64,000 nt of DNA from VXPQ01 sp965117025 (lineage in GTDB: Bacteria > Bacteroidota > Rhodothermia > Rhodothermales > VXPQ01). This document shows positions 8,763 through 16,967 of this stretch, piece by piece; position 1 is the first letter of the stretch, and each line of letters starts with the position of its first letter. The notes under the pieces were generated by a model, which had not been told where the DNA came from, did no database searches, and worked only from the letters and a program-made list of their open reading frames with translations. Made by a program: the position numbers and the translations under genes. Location of the stretch: assembly GCA_965117025.1 (NCBI GenBank), contig OZ220746.1, forward strand, positions 2,046,001 through 2,110,000, in the 5' to 3' direction.

Positions 8763-10550
8763 TTATGCCGATGGCTCCGGTTCCACGATCCGTCTGGCTA
8801 CCAGCATGGTGAGATCGTCGGACAATTCCTCGATGTTTCCCGTGAATTCGGCAATGTCTTTATGGACAAGATCTACGATATCCGCCGCCGACCGGGTGTG
8901 CACTCGCTTCAGCACAGCCTCGAGGCGATCTTCGTGGTACTCCTCGCCGGCGGCTCCCATGGCCTCCGTCACGCCGTCTGTGAACAGCACGGCGATGTCG
9001 CCCGGGTCCAGTTTGACCGTGCCGTGCTCGTAGCCGATCTGGTCCATCACGCCCAGGAGCAGCCCCCCCTTATCCAGCAGTTCTATGGAGCCGTTTTGTC
9101 GTACGACCATGGGTGGATTGTGTCCGGCGTTCACGTACTCCATGTGCCCGGAATCAATATGCAGGATGGCCATAAAGAACGTAATGAACCGGTCCGTATC
9201 GGTATTCTCGCATATGACGCGGTTGATATGTCCCACAGCCTGCTCGATCGTCATGTCCATGGGCAGTACGACACGCAGACTGGCTTGCAGGTTTGCCATG
9301 AGCAGCGCCGCCGGCGTGCCTTTTCCCGTCACGTCGGCAATAGCGAGCAGGAGCCGTTCGTCCTTGAGCCGCACGACATCGTAGTAGTCGCCTCCTACGA
9401 GGCGGCTCGGTCTGGCAAGCGCCGCCACTTCGTAGTGCCCTATATCGGGCGTTTCCTGCGGCAACAGGCGTTCCTGGATGCGCCGCGCGATGCGCATTTC
9501 TTCCTCAAGCCGCTTTTTCTCGATCTGTTCTTCGACCAGAAACGAGTTTTGCACAGAAACAAGGGTGAGATTCCCGAGGGCGGACAGGAATTCGATATCT
9601 GCAGAGGTATAAGGCTGCCCGCTTCGTTTGGGGCCAAGGCATAACGCGCCGCAAGGCGCCCCCTGGTGTTTCAGGGGCAGCGCCAGCATCAACCCGAGGT
9701 CGCGGAGCCCCTGGCATGTATCGTCGGAAACCGCTTCAGAAGCAGAAGGCATGTCGCCGGTCGGCGCCGAGTCGTTATCCAGAAGCACGAGCTGCTCCAG
9801 TGTGCAGAGCTGCTCCGCCAGTGCGGGCGCAAGCTGCTCCGTCAAGCCTCCGGAGGCGGTTACGAACATACCGGCATGGTCTTCATTCGTCCGGTCCCGG
9901 CGCACCATAAACAGATGGCGGGATACCAGGAGCTGCCCCATCAGGGCGAAGGACAGCAACTTGACAAGGCGTTCCCGATCAATGGTTGCATTGAATTCCT
10001 GCGACAGATCGAACAGCGTGTTCAACTCCTGAATTCTTGCATCGAGGTCGCGGTTCGCTAATTGCAGTTCTTCCACCATCAGCGAGTTGTGCACTGCCGT
10101 GGAGGACATATGCACAAGTGATCGGACAAACTCCAATTCGAACGGGGTGTACGGCTCGCCTGTCGCTTTTTTTCCGGCGGCCAGGATGCCGATTTCCCGG
10201 CTCCCGAAACGGATCGGCGCCGCCAGTTCGAGGCCGTGTTCCAGCAATTTTTTCGGTACCTGATCCGCCGTCAGCACGGTATCCTCCGGTATCCCGGGCA
10301 CCTTGAGGACAGCCCCTTCCTCGAGGGTCTTTACGTTTCTTATGGCGGCCACGCGGTATCCGCTTTCGACCGGATCGCGCATCAGCACAGCGCTCTGGGT
10401 CGTCAGCAATTTGCTCATGACCGTCAGGAGCAAACTGTTCAGCACGAACTGCAGATCGAGAGATGTGCTCAAAAGACGGCTCGTCTCGTACAGCGCGCGC
10501 AGGTCGAACCGTTCGCTTCGCATGGAAGATGTATCCGAATCAGTACTCAT
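8763..10550 (-). CDS. GAF-GAF-SpoIIE (RsbU-type) serine/threonine phosphatase
   Basis: A 595-residue soluble signalling protein. Two GAF-like sensory domains occupy roughly residues 20-180 and 185-345. A short coiled linker (EEQIEKKRLEEEMRIARRIQERLLPQ) is followed by a SpoIIE-type PP2C domain with GGDYYDVV, IADVTGKGTPAALLMA and LFTDGVTEAMGAAGEEY, which contain the metal-binding aspartates. Such proteins dephosphorylate anti-sigma-factor antagonists in partner-switching systems. No RsbV or RsbW homologue is visible in the window, so its target is unknown. The ATG overlaps the TGA of the upstream phosphoesterase gene by one base (TGATG), indicating translational coupling. A gap of 102 bp separates its stop from the transaldolase start. 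Confidence 0.93.
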   Translation of the reverse strand: MSTDSDTSSMRSERFDLRALYETSRLLSTSLDLQFVLNSLLLTVMSKLLTTQSAVLMRDPVESGYRVAAIRNVKTLEEGAVLKVPGIPEDTVLTADQVPKKLLEHGLELAAPIRFGSREIGILAAGKKATGEPYTPFELEFVRSLVHMSSTAVHNSLMVEELQLANRDLDARIQELNTLFDLSQEFNATIDRERLVKLLSFALMGQLLVSRHLFMVRRDRTNEDHAGMFVTASGGLTEQLAPALAEQLCTLEQLVLLDNDSAPTGDMPSASEAVSDDTCQGLRDLGLMLALPLKHQGAPCGALCLGPKRSGQPYTSADIEFLSALGNLTLVSVQNSFLVEEQIEKKRLEEEMRIARRIQERLLPQETPDIGHYEVAALARPSRLVGGDYYDVVRLKDERLLLAIADVTGKGTPAALLMANLQASLRVVLPMDMTIEQAVGHINRVICENTDTDRFITFFMAILHIDSGHMEYVNAGHNPPMVVRQNGSIELLDKGGLLLGVMDQIGYEHGTVKLDPGDIAVLFTDGVTEAMGAAGEEYHEDRLEAVLKRVHTRSAADIVDLVHKDIAEFTGNIEELSDDLTMLVARRIVEPEPSA

Positions 10551-11065
10551 CAGCGCGAAGGATCCTGCGGCGGTTTGTCGTCAAGGTGCACGACATCTGC
10601 TTTCCGGGCGCGCCCCTCGGCTATTTCCAGCAATACGCACGTCTTGACCCGGTGCAATCCCTGACGACCGGCTGCCCCGGGGTTAAGGTACAGCATATTC
10701 GGGGGATTGCGCACCCGTTCGATGCGCAGGATGTGGCTGTGCCCGCAGATGAAGATATCCGGGGGGTCGGCGGCGAGCGCTTTGGCGATCCGGGAGTCCC
10801 AGCGTCCCGGGCTTCCCCCGATATGTGTCATGCAAATGCGTACGCCGTCCACTTCGGTTCGCAGCACTTCTACGGTGCGGTAACGGATGCCCGGACCATC
10901 CATATTTCCCCAGACGGCCTGTACGGGCGCAATCTCTTCGAGTCGGTCCAGAATGTCTACTCCTCCGACATCCCCGGCATGCAGGATGCGATCCACCCCG
11001 TTGAAGTATGTTTCAATCGCCGGATGAAAATAGCCGTGCGTGTCCGAGATGATGCCGAGCTTCAC
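10550..11065 (-). CDS. YfcE/MJ0936-family metallophosphoesterase
   Basis: A 171-residue calcineurin-like phosphoesterase with every metal-binding motif in order: SDTHG near the N-terminus, HAGDVGG, GNMDGP, MTHIGG, CGHSHI and a final LNPGAAG. Small YfcE/YsnB-type enzymes hydrolyse phosphodiesters or phosphomonoesters in the cytoplasm; the natural substrate is usually unknown. The stop codon shares a base with the start of the GAF-SpoIIE phosphatase gene, and the UPF0173 gene ends 60 bp upstream, so it sits inside the same minus-strand transcription unit. Length is normal for the family. Confidence 0.9.
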   Translation of the reverse strand: MKLGIISDTHGYFHPAIETYFNGVDRILHAGDVGGVDILDRLEEIAPVQAVWGNMDGPGIRYRTVEVLRTEVDGVRICMTHIGGSPGRWDSRIAKALAADPPDIFICGHSHILRIERVRNPPNMLYLNPGAAGRQGLHRVKTCVLLEIAEGRARKADVVHLDDKPPQDPSR

Positions 11066-11099
11066 GGGGGTGTCCGGTTATAATGCACTGACAGGCTGG

Positions 11100-11131
11100 G
11101 CGAAGTGGTTTTGATCAGCGTATCCTATATT
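11100..11131 (-). repeat. Dispersed short repeat, copy 2 (31/32 identical to the copy at 60.9 kb)
   Basis: The plus strand begins gcgaagtggttttgatcag and continues through tatcctatatt. The same sequence with a single base change occurs at 60863-60894. The minus-strand reading includes the TAG stop codon of the UPF0173 gene (11125-11127), so the repeat supplies the end of that gene and runs into the intergenic space. Confidence 0.75.
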
Positions 11132-11811
11132 TCGAGAACATTTCCAGGTTCGAGCACCCGCGTAGCGAAACCCGCTTCGTCCATAAGTTGCTCCCATTGG
11201 CTCACGTCTACCTCGATAGGCGGAAACGTATTGTAATGCACCGGCACGGTGAGCCCGGGACGCAGCAATCTGGCTGCGCGCACCGCATCGCGAATACCCG
11301 AGGTAAAGCAATCGCCTATCGGCAGCAGCGCGAGATCCGGCTCGAAATCGTCGCCGATCCATTCCATTTCGGCGAAGGCGCAGGTATCTCCCGCGGCATA
11401 CACCGACTTGCCCTCGATTTCGAACACGAACCCGTTGGGATTGCCTCCGTACCCCCCGTCCGGAAAGGACGACGAATGGCGGGCATAGGTTTGGTGGGCT
11501 TTCCCCCAATCGAAGGTCCAGGCTCCGCCCGTATTCATGGCAAGTACGTGGTCGTGTCCGTGCTCCCTCGAAAAATAACTGGTGATTTCAAAATTGCTGA
11601 CCACGAGCGCCCCTGATCGTGTGGCGATCTCCGGCGCATCCCCGAGATGATCCTGATGGGCATGCGTAAGAAAGATGACGTCCGGGTTCAGTTCGTCCGG
11701 GGATATAACACCCGCTGCGCGCGGATTCCCGGTGATCCAGGGGTCCACGAGGAGTGTGGCGCCGCTTGTTTCGAGTTGGAAAGCGGAATGGCCGAAATAA
11801 ACGAGTTTCAT
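11125..11811 (-). CDS. UPF0173-type metal-dependent hydrolase (MBL fold)
   Basis: A 228-residue protein starting MKLVYFGHSAFQLET, the typical N-terminus of UPF0173/YtkL hydrolases. The metal motif THAHQDHLGDA gives H50, H52, D54 and H55. VYAAGDTCAF and LLPIGDCFTSG supply further conserved positions, and VPVHYNTFPPI near the C-terminus carries the last histidine. The frame is open upstream of 11811, but family length and sequence support this start. It is cytoplasmic with no known substrate. It follows the OPT transporter after about 75 bp. A dispersed repeat covers its last codons and its stop. Confidence 0.88.
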   Translation of the reverse strand: MKLVYFGHSAFQLETSGATLLVDPWITGNPRAAGVISPDELNPDVIFLTHAHQDHLGDAPEIATRSGALVVSNFEITSYFSREHGHDHVLAMNTGGAWTFDWGKAHQTYARHSSSFPDGGYGGNPNGFVFEIEGKSVYAAGDTCAFAEMEWIGDDFEPDLALLPIGDCFTSGIRDAVRAARLLRPGLTVPVHYNTFPPIEVDVSQWEQLMDEAGFATRVLEPGNVLEI

Positions 11812-11885
11812 AGGTTCAAACAGGTGGTCATTAAGGCCGGTAGTGCCTGATGGGGTCGGATGTGTAGCGTGCGGCGTCCTTCCGG

Positions 11886-13955
11886 TCAGGTGCGCTTGGC
11901 CACGCGGTACATCCATATAATGAAGCAGCCGAACGCAACCAGTCCGAGGGCGTTGGCCACCGGTTCGAAGCCCTCCGGCGCCAGTTGGAGGACAGACGTA
12001 TTCTGCGCGGCAGCGAACGGGATGGCCAGCAGGATACCTACGAGGGCCTCGCCCGTGATAAGCCCGGAGGCGAACAACAATCCCCGTCGGCCCGCCCGCT
12101 GCACGGCTTCCTCATACGCGGCCTCGCCACCGATCTGATCCTTGCGCCGGCGCAAAGAACGGTTGGCGAAAAAGGCCACCAGTCCGCCGATGAAAATGGG
12201 GACGGTCAATTCCAGCGGCAAATAAATGCCGACGGCGACGGCCAGCACCGGCATGCGGAATTCGGCGCCGCGATGCTCCAGGTACTTGTCCATGGCGATG
12301 ATGACCGCGGCAATGAGCGCGCCGGCTATGATCATGTTCCATGGCAGGTTCTGCCGGAATACCCCGTCCGCGACCGAACTCATGAGCGTGGCTTGCGGAG
12401 CCTGAAGCGCCTGCGACGGGTCCATACCTTCTCTCGGGAACACATCGCCAAGGCCGTATGCCTGGAACAACAGGTCCAGAATCGGCGCCAGCACCAGGGC
12501 GGCGGCCACGACGCCCACCACCTGCATGATTTGCTGCTTGAACGGCGTGGCGCCTACGAGATACCCCGCTTTCAGGTCCTGCATATTATCTCCGGCGATA
12601 GCCGCCGCACAGCATACGACCGCACCGACCAGAATGGCGGTGGCTGCCGCTGTGGTGGCTTGCGTCGCGTCGACGGCGAAATTGATTTGTGATCCGAGCA
12701 CCCAGAGAAGCAACAGCGAGGTGCTCAGGATCGTAGCGATCGTGACTCCGGAAACGGGATTATTCGACGACCCCACAAGACCGGCCATATATCCGGCTAC
12801 GGAAGCAAAAACGAATCCGGCCACGAGGGAGAAAATCAGGCCGAGCGCAAGCGTACTCCCGTACAAACCGGCTGTGATGCCGAGCGCTTCCTGATCCACA
12901 ATGAAAAGGAAACTGAGAAAAATCGGCACGGTCATGGCGAGGGTGCCCCACAGGACGATATGAATCGGCGTGTCCCGGTCGGTCCGCAATACTTCCGAAC
13001 GCTGCCCCGATCGGGCCTGCCGGACGGCGTCCAGCGAAGACAGAATGCCGTCCTTGATGGGCTTGACCAGCGAGAGCAGCGCCCAGATGCCTCCGATGGC
13101 CATGGCGCCGACGCCTAGGTATCGAATGCGTCCGCTCCACACCGCAAGCGCCGCCTCGTATCCCGTGGCCCCCTCCGTAATCGCCGCCAGTTCCTCCGGC
13201 GAGGCGAACGCCGTATAGATGGGAATGCCGAACAGCCAGGAAATCAGGCCGCCCCCAAACACCAGTATGGCGATGTTCAATCCAACGATGTACCCTACGC
13301 CGAGCAGGGCTACGCCCAGTTCGGTGCCATATCCGAAGACTGCCCGGCCTGCTTGCACCGCGCCCGCCGCCGAGTCCGCCACAAGACGAAATCCCGTCTG
13401 GCACAGTTTCAGCGCTGCACCCGCCGCACCCGCAAGAGCGATATACCGGGCGCCTTCCCCTCCTTCCGAACCTGCTTTCAGCACTTCGCCGGTGGCTACA
13501 CCTTCCGGAAAATGAAGCTGGGCCTCGATGATGAGCGCTCTCCTTAGCGGGATGGTGAACAATACGCCAAGCACGCCTCCTGTGAGCGCGATCGCCATCG
13601 TGGCCAGAAAGTCGAACCCTTGCCAGTATTGCAGCATCAGCAAGGCCGGCAACGTAAAGATCACGCCTGCCGCAAGCGATTCGCCTGCCGACGCCGCCGT
13701 TTGCACAATGTTGTTCTCGAGGATATTCGAGGTGCGGAAAAAGCGCAGGATCGCCATGGAAATGACCGCCGCCGGAATGGAGGCGGATACGGTCAGGCCG
13801 ACCTTGAGGCCCAGGTAGGCATTCGCTCCGGCCAGCACGGCCGACAGGATAAAGCCGAGAATCACTGCCTTGAGCGTAATCTCAGGCAAGGATTGCGATG
13901 CCGGGATGTACGGTGTAAAGGCTGGGGACTTCGTTCCGGAAGAAGAGGTGTCCAT
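11886..13955 (-). CDS. OPT family oligopeptide/metal-chelate transporter
   Basis: A 689-residue, strongly hydrophobic inner-membrane protein with about 14 or more predicted membrane segments. The N-terminal LPEITLKAVILGFILSAVLA and ANAYLGLKVGLTVSASIPAAVISM are characteristic of the prokaryotic OPT family. A conserved loop (GNAYL-like ANAYLGL) and an internal GVATGEVLKAG segment also fit. The family imports oligopeptides or metal chelates, driven by protons; the substrate here cannot be told. It is the first gene of the minus-strand series down to 3.7 kb, and the 200-bp gap to the divergent 6-phosphogluconate dehydrogenase gene must hold both promoters. Confidence 0.92.
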   Translation of the reverse strand: MDTSSSGTKSPAFTPYIPASQSLPEITLKAVILGFILSAVLAGANAYLGLKVGLTVSASIPAAVISMAILRFFRTSNILENNIVQTAASAGESLAAGVIFTLPALLMLQYWQGFDFLATMAIALTGGVLGVLFTIPLRRALIIEAQLHFPEGVATGEVLKAGSEGGEGARYIALAGAAGAALKLCQTGFRLVADSAAGAVQAGRAVFGYGTELGVALLGVGYIVGLNIAILVFGGGLISWLFGIPIYTAFASPEELAAITEGATGYEAALAVWSGRIRYLGVGAMAIGGIWALLSLVKPIKDGILSSLDAVRQARSGQRSEVLRTDRDTPIHIVLWGTLAMTVPIFLSFLFIVDQEALGITAGLYGSTLALGLIFSLVAGFVFASVAGYMAGLVGSSNNPVSGVTIATILSTSLLLLWVLGSQINFAVDATQATTAAATAILVGAVVCCAAAIAGDNMQDLKAGYLVGATPFKQQIMQVVGVVAAALVLAPILDLLFQAYGLGDVFPREGMDPSQALQAPQATLMSSVADGVFRQNLPWNMIIAGALIAAVIIAMDKYLEHRGAEFRMPVLAVAVGIYLPLELTVPIFIGGLVAFFANRSLRRRKDQIGGEAAYEEAVQRAGRRGLLFASGLITGEALVGILLAIPFAAAQNTSVLQLAPEGFEPVANALGLVAFGCFIIWMYRVAKRT

Positions 13956-14043
13956 GCGTATTCTCGACAGGTGTGACCGATGATGGTCCAGAGGAAGCGA
14001 ATGCCTGAAAATAGCGCAGGAATAACGGAAGAATCAAACAGGT

Positions 14044-14066
14044 CCTAAAAGATGGCCCTAAAAGAT
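14044..14066. repeat. Short direct repeat (10 bp, two copies)
   Basis: cctaaaagat occurs at 14044-14053 and 14057-14066, spaced 13 bp start to start, in the divergent region between the OPT transporter and the 6-phosphogluconate dehydrogenase. It may be a protein-binding site or chance. Confidence 0.3.
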
Positions 14067-14113
14067 CCTATCTTCCGAAGAGCGCTCTTTATGCACGAAC
14101 GGGAAGCGCCGAT

Positions 14114-14140
14114 CGAAGCGGTTTTGATCAGACGATCCTC
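14114..14140 (-). repeat. Dispersed short repeat, copy 3
   Basis: cgaagcggttttgatcag followed by acgatcct closely resembles the copies at 11.1 and 60.9 kb. It ends about 20 bp before the preferred start of the 6-phosphogluconate dehydrogenase gene. Confidence 0.6.
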
Positions 14141-14159
14141 AAACATATATCCTGTTACG

Positions 14160-15071
14160 ATGGAACTTGGAATGATCGGTTTGGGAAAGATGGGAGGCAG
14201 CATGGTTCTCCGGCTTCTCCGACACGGCCACCACGTGATCGGGTTCGACCTTTCGGCCCAGGTCGTTTCAGAATACGAGGAATCCGGTATGAGAGGCGCC
14301 GATTCGCTGGAAGCATTGGTGATGCAGTGCACTTTGCCCAGGCATATATGGATGATGGTGCCCGCAGGCGATGCGGTGGACGCCACCATTGCCGCGCTTA
14401 CGCCGATGCTTGAGGAAGGAGATGTGCTGATCGACGGCGGCAATTCCGATTATCGCAACACGATACGCCGCGCCCGGGCGCTGAACGATCAGGGGGTGAT
14501 GCTGGTTGATGCAGGCACCAGCGGCGGCATCTGGGGCCTTGAGGAAGGATATTGCCTGATGGTGGGAGGAGACAATCAGGCTGTCGAACGGCTCGCCCCG
14601 GTTTTCGATGCGCTGGCGTGCGACGGAAGCGAGGGCTGGGGACATGTCGGACCTGCCGGCGCCGGCCATTTCGTGAAAATGGTGCATAACGGGATCGAGT
14701 ACGGCATGATGCAGGCCTATGCCGAGGGATTCGCGATCATGGCGGAAAGCGACCGTTTCGATCTGGATACCCATGCTATCTCGCATATCTGGCGGCATGG
14801 AAGCGTGGTCCGGTCGTGGTTGCTGGACCTGACGGCGGACGCTCTGGAAGAGGATGCGGAGTTGCACGACATCGCTCCTTTTGTGCCTGATTCCGGCGAG
14901 GGCCGCTGGACCGTTCGTGAAGCGATCGACCTGAACGTTCCCGCTCCGGTCATTACCGCCTCGCTGCTCCAGCGCATTCAGTCCCGCGACGATCGGTCTT
15001 TTGCACACCGCCTTCTTTCGGCCATGCGCAACCGGTTCGGGGGACATTCCGTAAAAAAGGAGGGGGTCTGA
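14160..15071 (+). CDS. gnd: 6-phosphogluconate dehydrogenase, decarboxylating (short, GntZ/YqeC type)
   Basis: From the Met at 14160 the protein is 303 residues, the usual length of the short 6PGDH class (long-form enzymes are about 470). The NAD(P)-binding motif GLGKMGG is immediately N-terminal, which is why the in-frame upstream ATGs at 14052 and 14091 are rejected. DGGNSDYRNT, DAGTSGGIWGLEEGYCLMVGG and the catalytic lysine segment GAGHFVKMVHNGIEYGMMQ are all present. It oxidises and decarboxylates 6-phosphogluconate to ribulose 5-phosphate. It converges on the gluconokinase gene, which makes its substrate. No glucose-6-phosphate dehydrogenase is in the window. Coenzyme preference cannot be assigned with confidence. 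Confidence 0.92.
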   Translation: MELGMIGLGKMGGSMVLRLLRHGHHVIGFDLSAQVVSEYEESGMRGADSLEALVMQCTLPRHIWMMVPAGDAVDATIAALTPMLEEGDVLIDGGNSDYRNTIRRARALNDQGVMLVDAGTSGGIWGLEEGYCLMVGGDNQAVERLAPVFDALACDGSEGWGHVGPAGAGHFVKMVHNGIEYGMMQAYAEGFAIMAESDRFDLDTHAISHIWRHGSVVRSWLLDLTADALEEDAELHDIAPFVPDSGEGRWTVREAIDLNVPAPVITASLLQRIQSRDDRSFAHRLLSAMRNRFGGHSVKKEGV

Positions 15072-15074
15072 GCC

Positions 15075-15088
15075 CTGCAAAAATGCAG
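15075..15088. terminator. Small hairpin between convergent gnd and gntK
   Basis: CTGCA, loop aaaa, TGCAG. The stem is only 5 bp and no T-run follows, so a terminator role is weakly supported. Confidence 0.25.
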
Positions 15089-15105
15089 CGGTTTCCCGTG
15101 CCGTT

Positions 15106-15651
15106 TCAGCGGGCGTTTCGCAGCGCGTTTTCAAGAACGGCCGTTACGGTGGCGGCGACCCGGTCAAGCGGTTCTCCGGCATCGATCGTGAAGGCATGTT
15201 CCGGTTCTTCAAGCGCCGCATACTGGCTGTCGAGCAGATTCTCTCCAAAATAATGACCGCGGCGGGCGCTTATTCTTTTCCAAACGATGTCCCGCTCTGC
15301 CTGCAGGTAGACGAAGATCGTCCCGTCATTGCCGTTTCGAAGGATGTCCCGGTACTTTTTTTTGAGTGCCGAACATGTGATGATGGCCGGGTGTTTGTCG
15401 TCCAGACACTGCCGGATCCGGGCGCGCAACGCTTTGAGCCATGCTGCACGGTCGTCGTCATTCAGCGCGATTCCCCGGCGCATTTTGTCGATATTGGATG
15501 GCGAATGAAAATGGTCGCCATCAAACAGGGACCACCCGAGGCGCTCTGCGGCAGCCTGTCCGACCGTCGTTTTTCCCACACCGGATACCCCCATGAAAAT
15601 CGCAACCAGACTGCGCCGCGCCGGGATATCGGGAACCTGTCGGGCAGTCAT
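15106..15651 (-). CDS. gntK: Gluconokinase
   Basis: A 181-residue P-loop kinase. The Walker A motif lies in FMGVSGVGKTTVGQAAAERLGW, followed by the conserved DGDHFHSPSNIDKMRRGIALNDDDRAAWL of GntK. TCSALKKKYRDILR and FVYLQAERDIVWKRISARRGHYFGENLLDSQYAALEEP also match the family. It phosphorylates gluconate to 6-phosphogluconate in the cytoplasm. It is convergent with the 6-phosphogluconate dehydrogenase gene (34 bp between stops), so the two enzymes of gluconate catabolism are adjacent but not in one operon. Length is normal for the family. The Met at 15651 is the only plausible start. Confidence 0.93.
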   Translation of the reverse strand: MTARQVPDIPARRSLVAIFMGVSGVGKTTVGQAAAERLGWSLFDGDHFHSPSNIDKMRRGIALNDDDRAAWLKALRARIRQCLDDKHPAIITCSALKKKYRDILRNGNDGTIFVYLQAERDIVWKRISARRGHYFGENLLDSQYAALEEPEHAFTIDAGEPLDRVAATVTAVLENALRNAR

Positions 15652-15791
15652 TCTTCAGACGCGGTTTCAGGAGACGTTTCCCGGTTTGCCTCATAGCATT
15701 CGCCGGGGCGGAACGTAACGGGACATTCCTTCTTTCTATAGCTGGACATCGGGTTCATCGCTACCCTTCATCACGATCTCTTTTTTGCATT

Positions 15792-16919
15792 ATGTCCGGT
15801 TCCATGCGCGTCGGCGTCCTTACGGGCGGGGGAGACTGCCCTGGGCTCAACGCCGTTATCCGGGGCGTCACGAAATGCCTCATTCTCCAGCACCGCGCCG
15901 AAGTGATCGGCATCGAGGATGGCTTCCTCGGGCTGATCGAACGGCGTACCCGCCCCCTGCACTACCGTGACGCCAGCGGCATCCTCACGCGCGGAGGCAC
16001 GATCCTCGGGACCAGTAACATAGCCAATCCATTCAGCTACTACAAACGGGACGATGCGGATGTCTCGGAAGAGGTTTTCGAGTACTGCCGCCTGATCGGC
16101 CTCGATGCGCTGGTGGTCATCGGCGGGGATGGTACGATGTCTATTGCGAACGGCCTTGCGCAGATGGGCATGAAGATCGTCGGGGTGCCCAAGACGATCG
16201 ATAACGACCTGGTGGGAACCGAACGCACGTTCGGATTCGACACCGCCGTTTCGATCGTCACGGACGTAATCGACCGTATCCACACTACCGCACAGAGCCA
16301 TGACCGGGTGATGATCATTGAAACGATGGGGCGCTACGCCGGATGGATTGCCCTCTACGCCGGGGTGGCGGGCGGCGCCGACATCATCCTGATTCCTGAA
16401 ATCGAATACACGGTCGAAGATGTGGCATGGGTCTGCCGGCAACGGGAGGCCAGAGGACAACACTTTACGATTATCATGATTGCAGAGGGCGCCCGGGCCC
16501 AGGGAGGCGATCTGGTCGTTAAACAGATCGTGGAGAACAGTCCGGACCCCGTGCGCCTCGGAGGAGTTGGCAAGGTGCTCGAGCAGGCGTTAAATACGCA
16601 GATCGACAGCGAGGTGCGCACCACGATTCTGGGGCATATGCAGCGGGGCGGTACGCCGACGGCGTATGATCGCGATCTGGCGACGGTCTTCGGCGTCTAT
16701 GCGGCCGCCATGATTGCCGAGGGGCGGTTCGGGCACATGGTCGCGCTGCAAAACAACCGGCTCACGAGCGTTCCCTTCGAAGAGGTCGCCAACAAGACCC
16801 GCATGATCCCCCTCGACCATCCGATGATTGCTACGGCCCATGCTACCGGGACCTCCTTCGGTGCGCGCGACTTCGATTGCCGCATCGAGAGTTTCCATAT
16901 GCAGGATGTCGTCACCTGA
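15792..16919 (+). CDS. pfkA: 6-phosphofructokinase (phosphoryl donor uncertain)
   Basis: A 375-residue phosphofructokinase with TGGGDCPGLNAVIRG at the N-terminus, IGGDGTMSIANGLA and VPKTIDNDL. The donor-site residues are mixed: Gly at the position equivalent to E. coli 104 (G114, GGDGT, ATP-type) and Lys at the position equivalent to 124 (K134, PKTIDND, PPi-type or mixed group III). LGHMQRGGTPTAYDR and the C-terminal allosteric half are present. It phosphorylates fructose 6-phosphate in glycolysis. The longer length relative to the 320-residue E. coli enzyme is also typical of group III proteins. It stands as a single gene about 140 bp from gluconokinase and about 48 bp from the epimerase gene. 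Confidence 0.93.
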   Translation: MSGSMRVGVLTGGGDCPGLNAVIRGVTKCLILQHRAEVIGIEDGFLGLIERRTRPLHYRDASGILTRGGTILGTSNIANPFSYYKRDDADVSEEVFEYCRLIGLDALVVIGGDGTMSIANGLAQMGMKIVGVPKTIDNDLVGTERTFGFDTAVSIVTDVIDRIHTTAQSHDRVMIIETMGRYAGWIALYAGVAGGADIILIPEIEYTVEDVAWVCRQREARGQHFTIIMIAEGARAQGGDLVVKQIVENSPDPVRLGGVGKVLEQALNTQIDSEVRTTILGHMQRGGTPTAYDRDLATVFGVYAAAMIAEGRFGHMVALQNNRLTSVPFEEVANKTRMIPLDHPMIATAHATGTSFGARDFDCRIESFHMQDVVT

Positions 16920-16967
16920 CGCAAGCGGCATCCGTCCGGCTCCGAATTATTCCCCACTCGTGACGCT

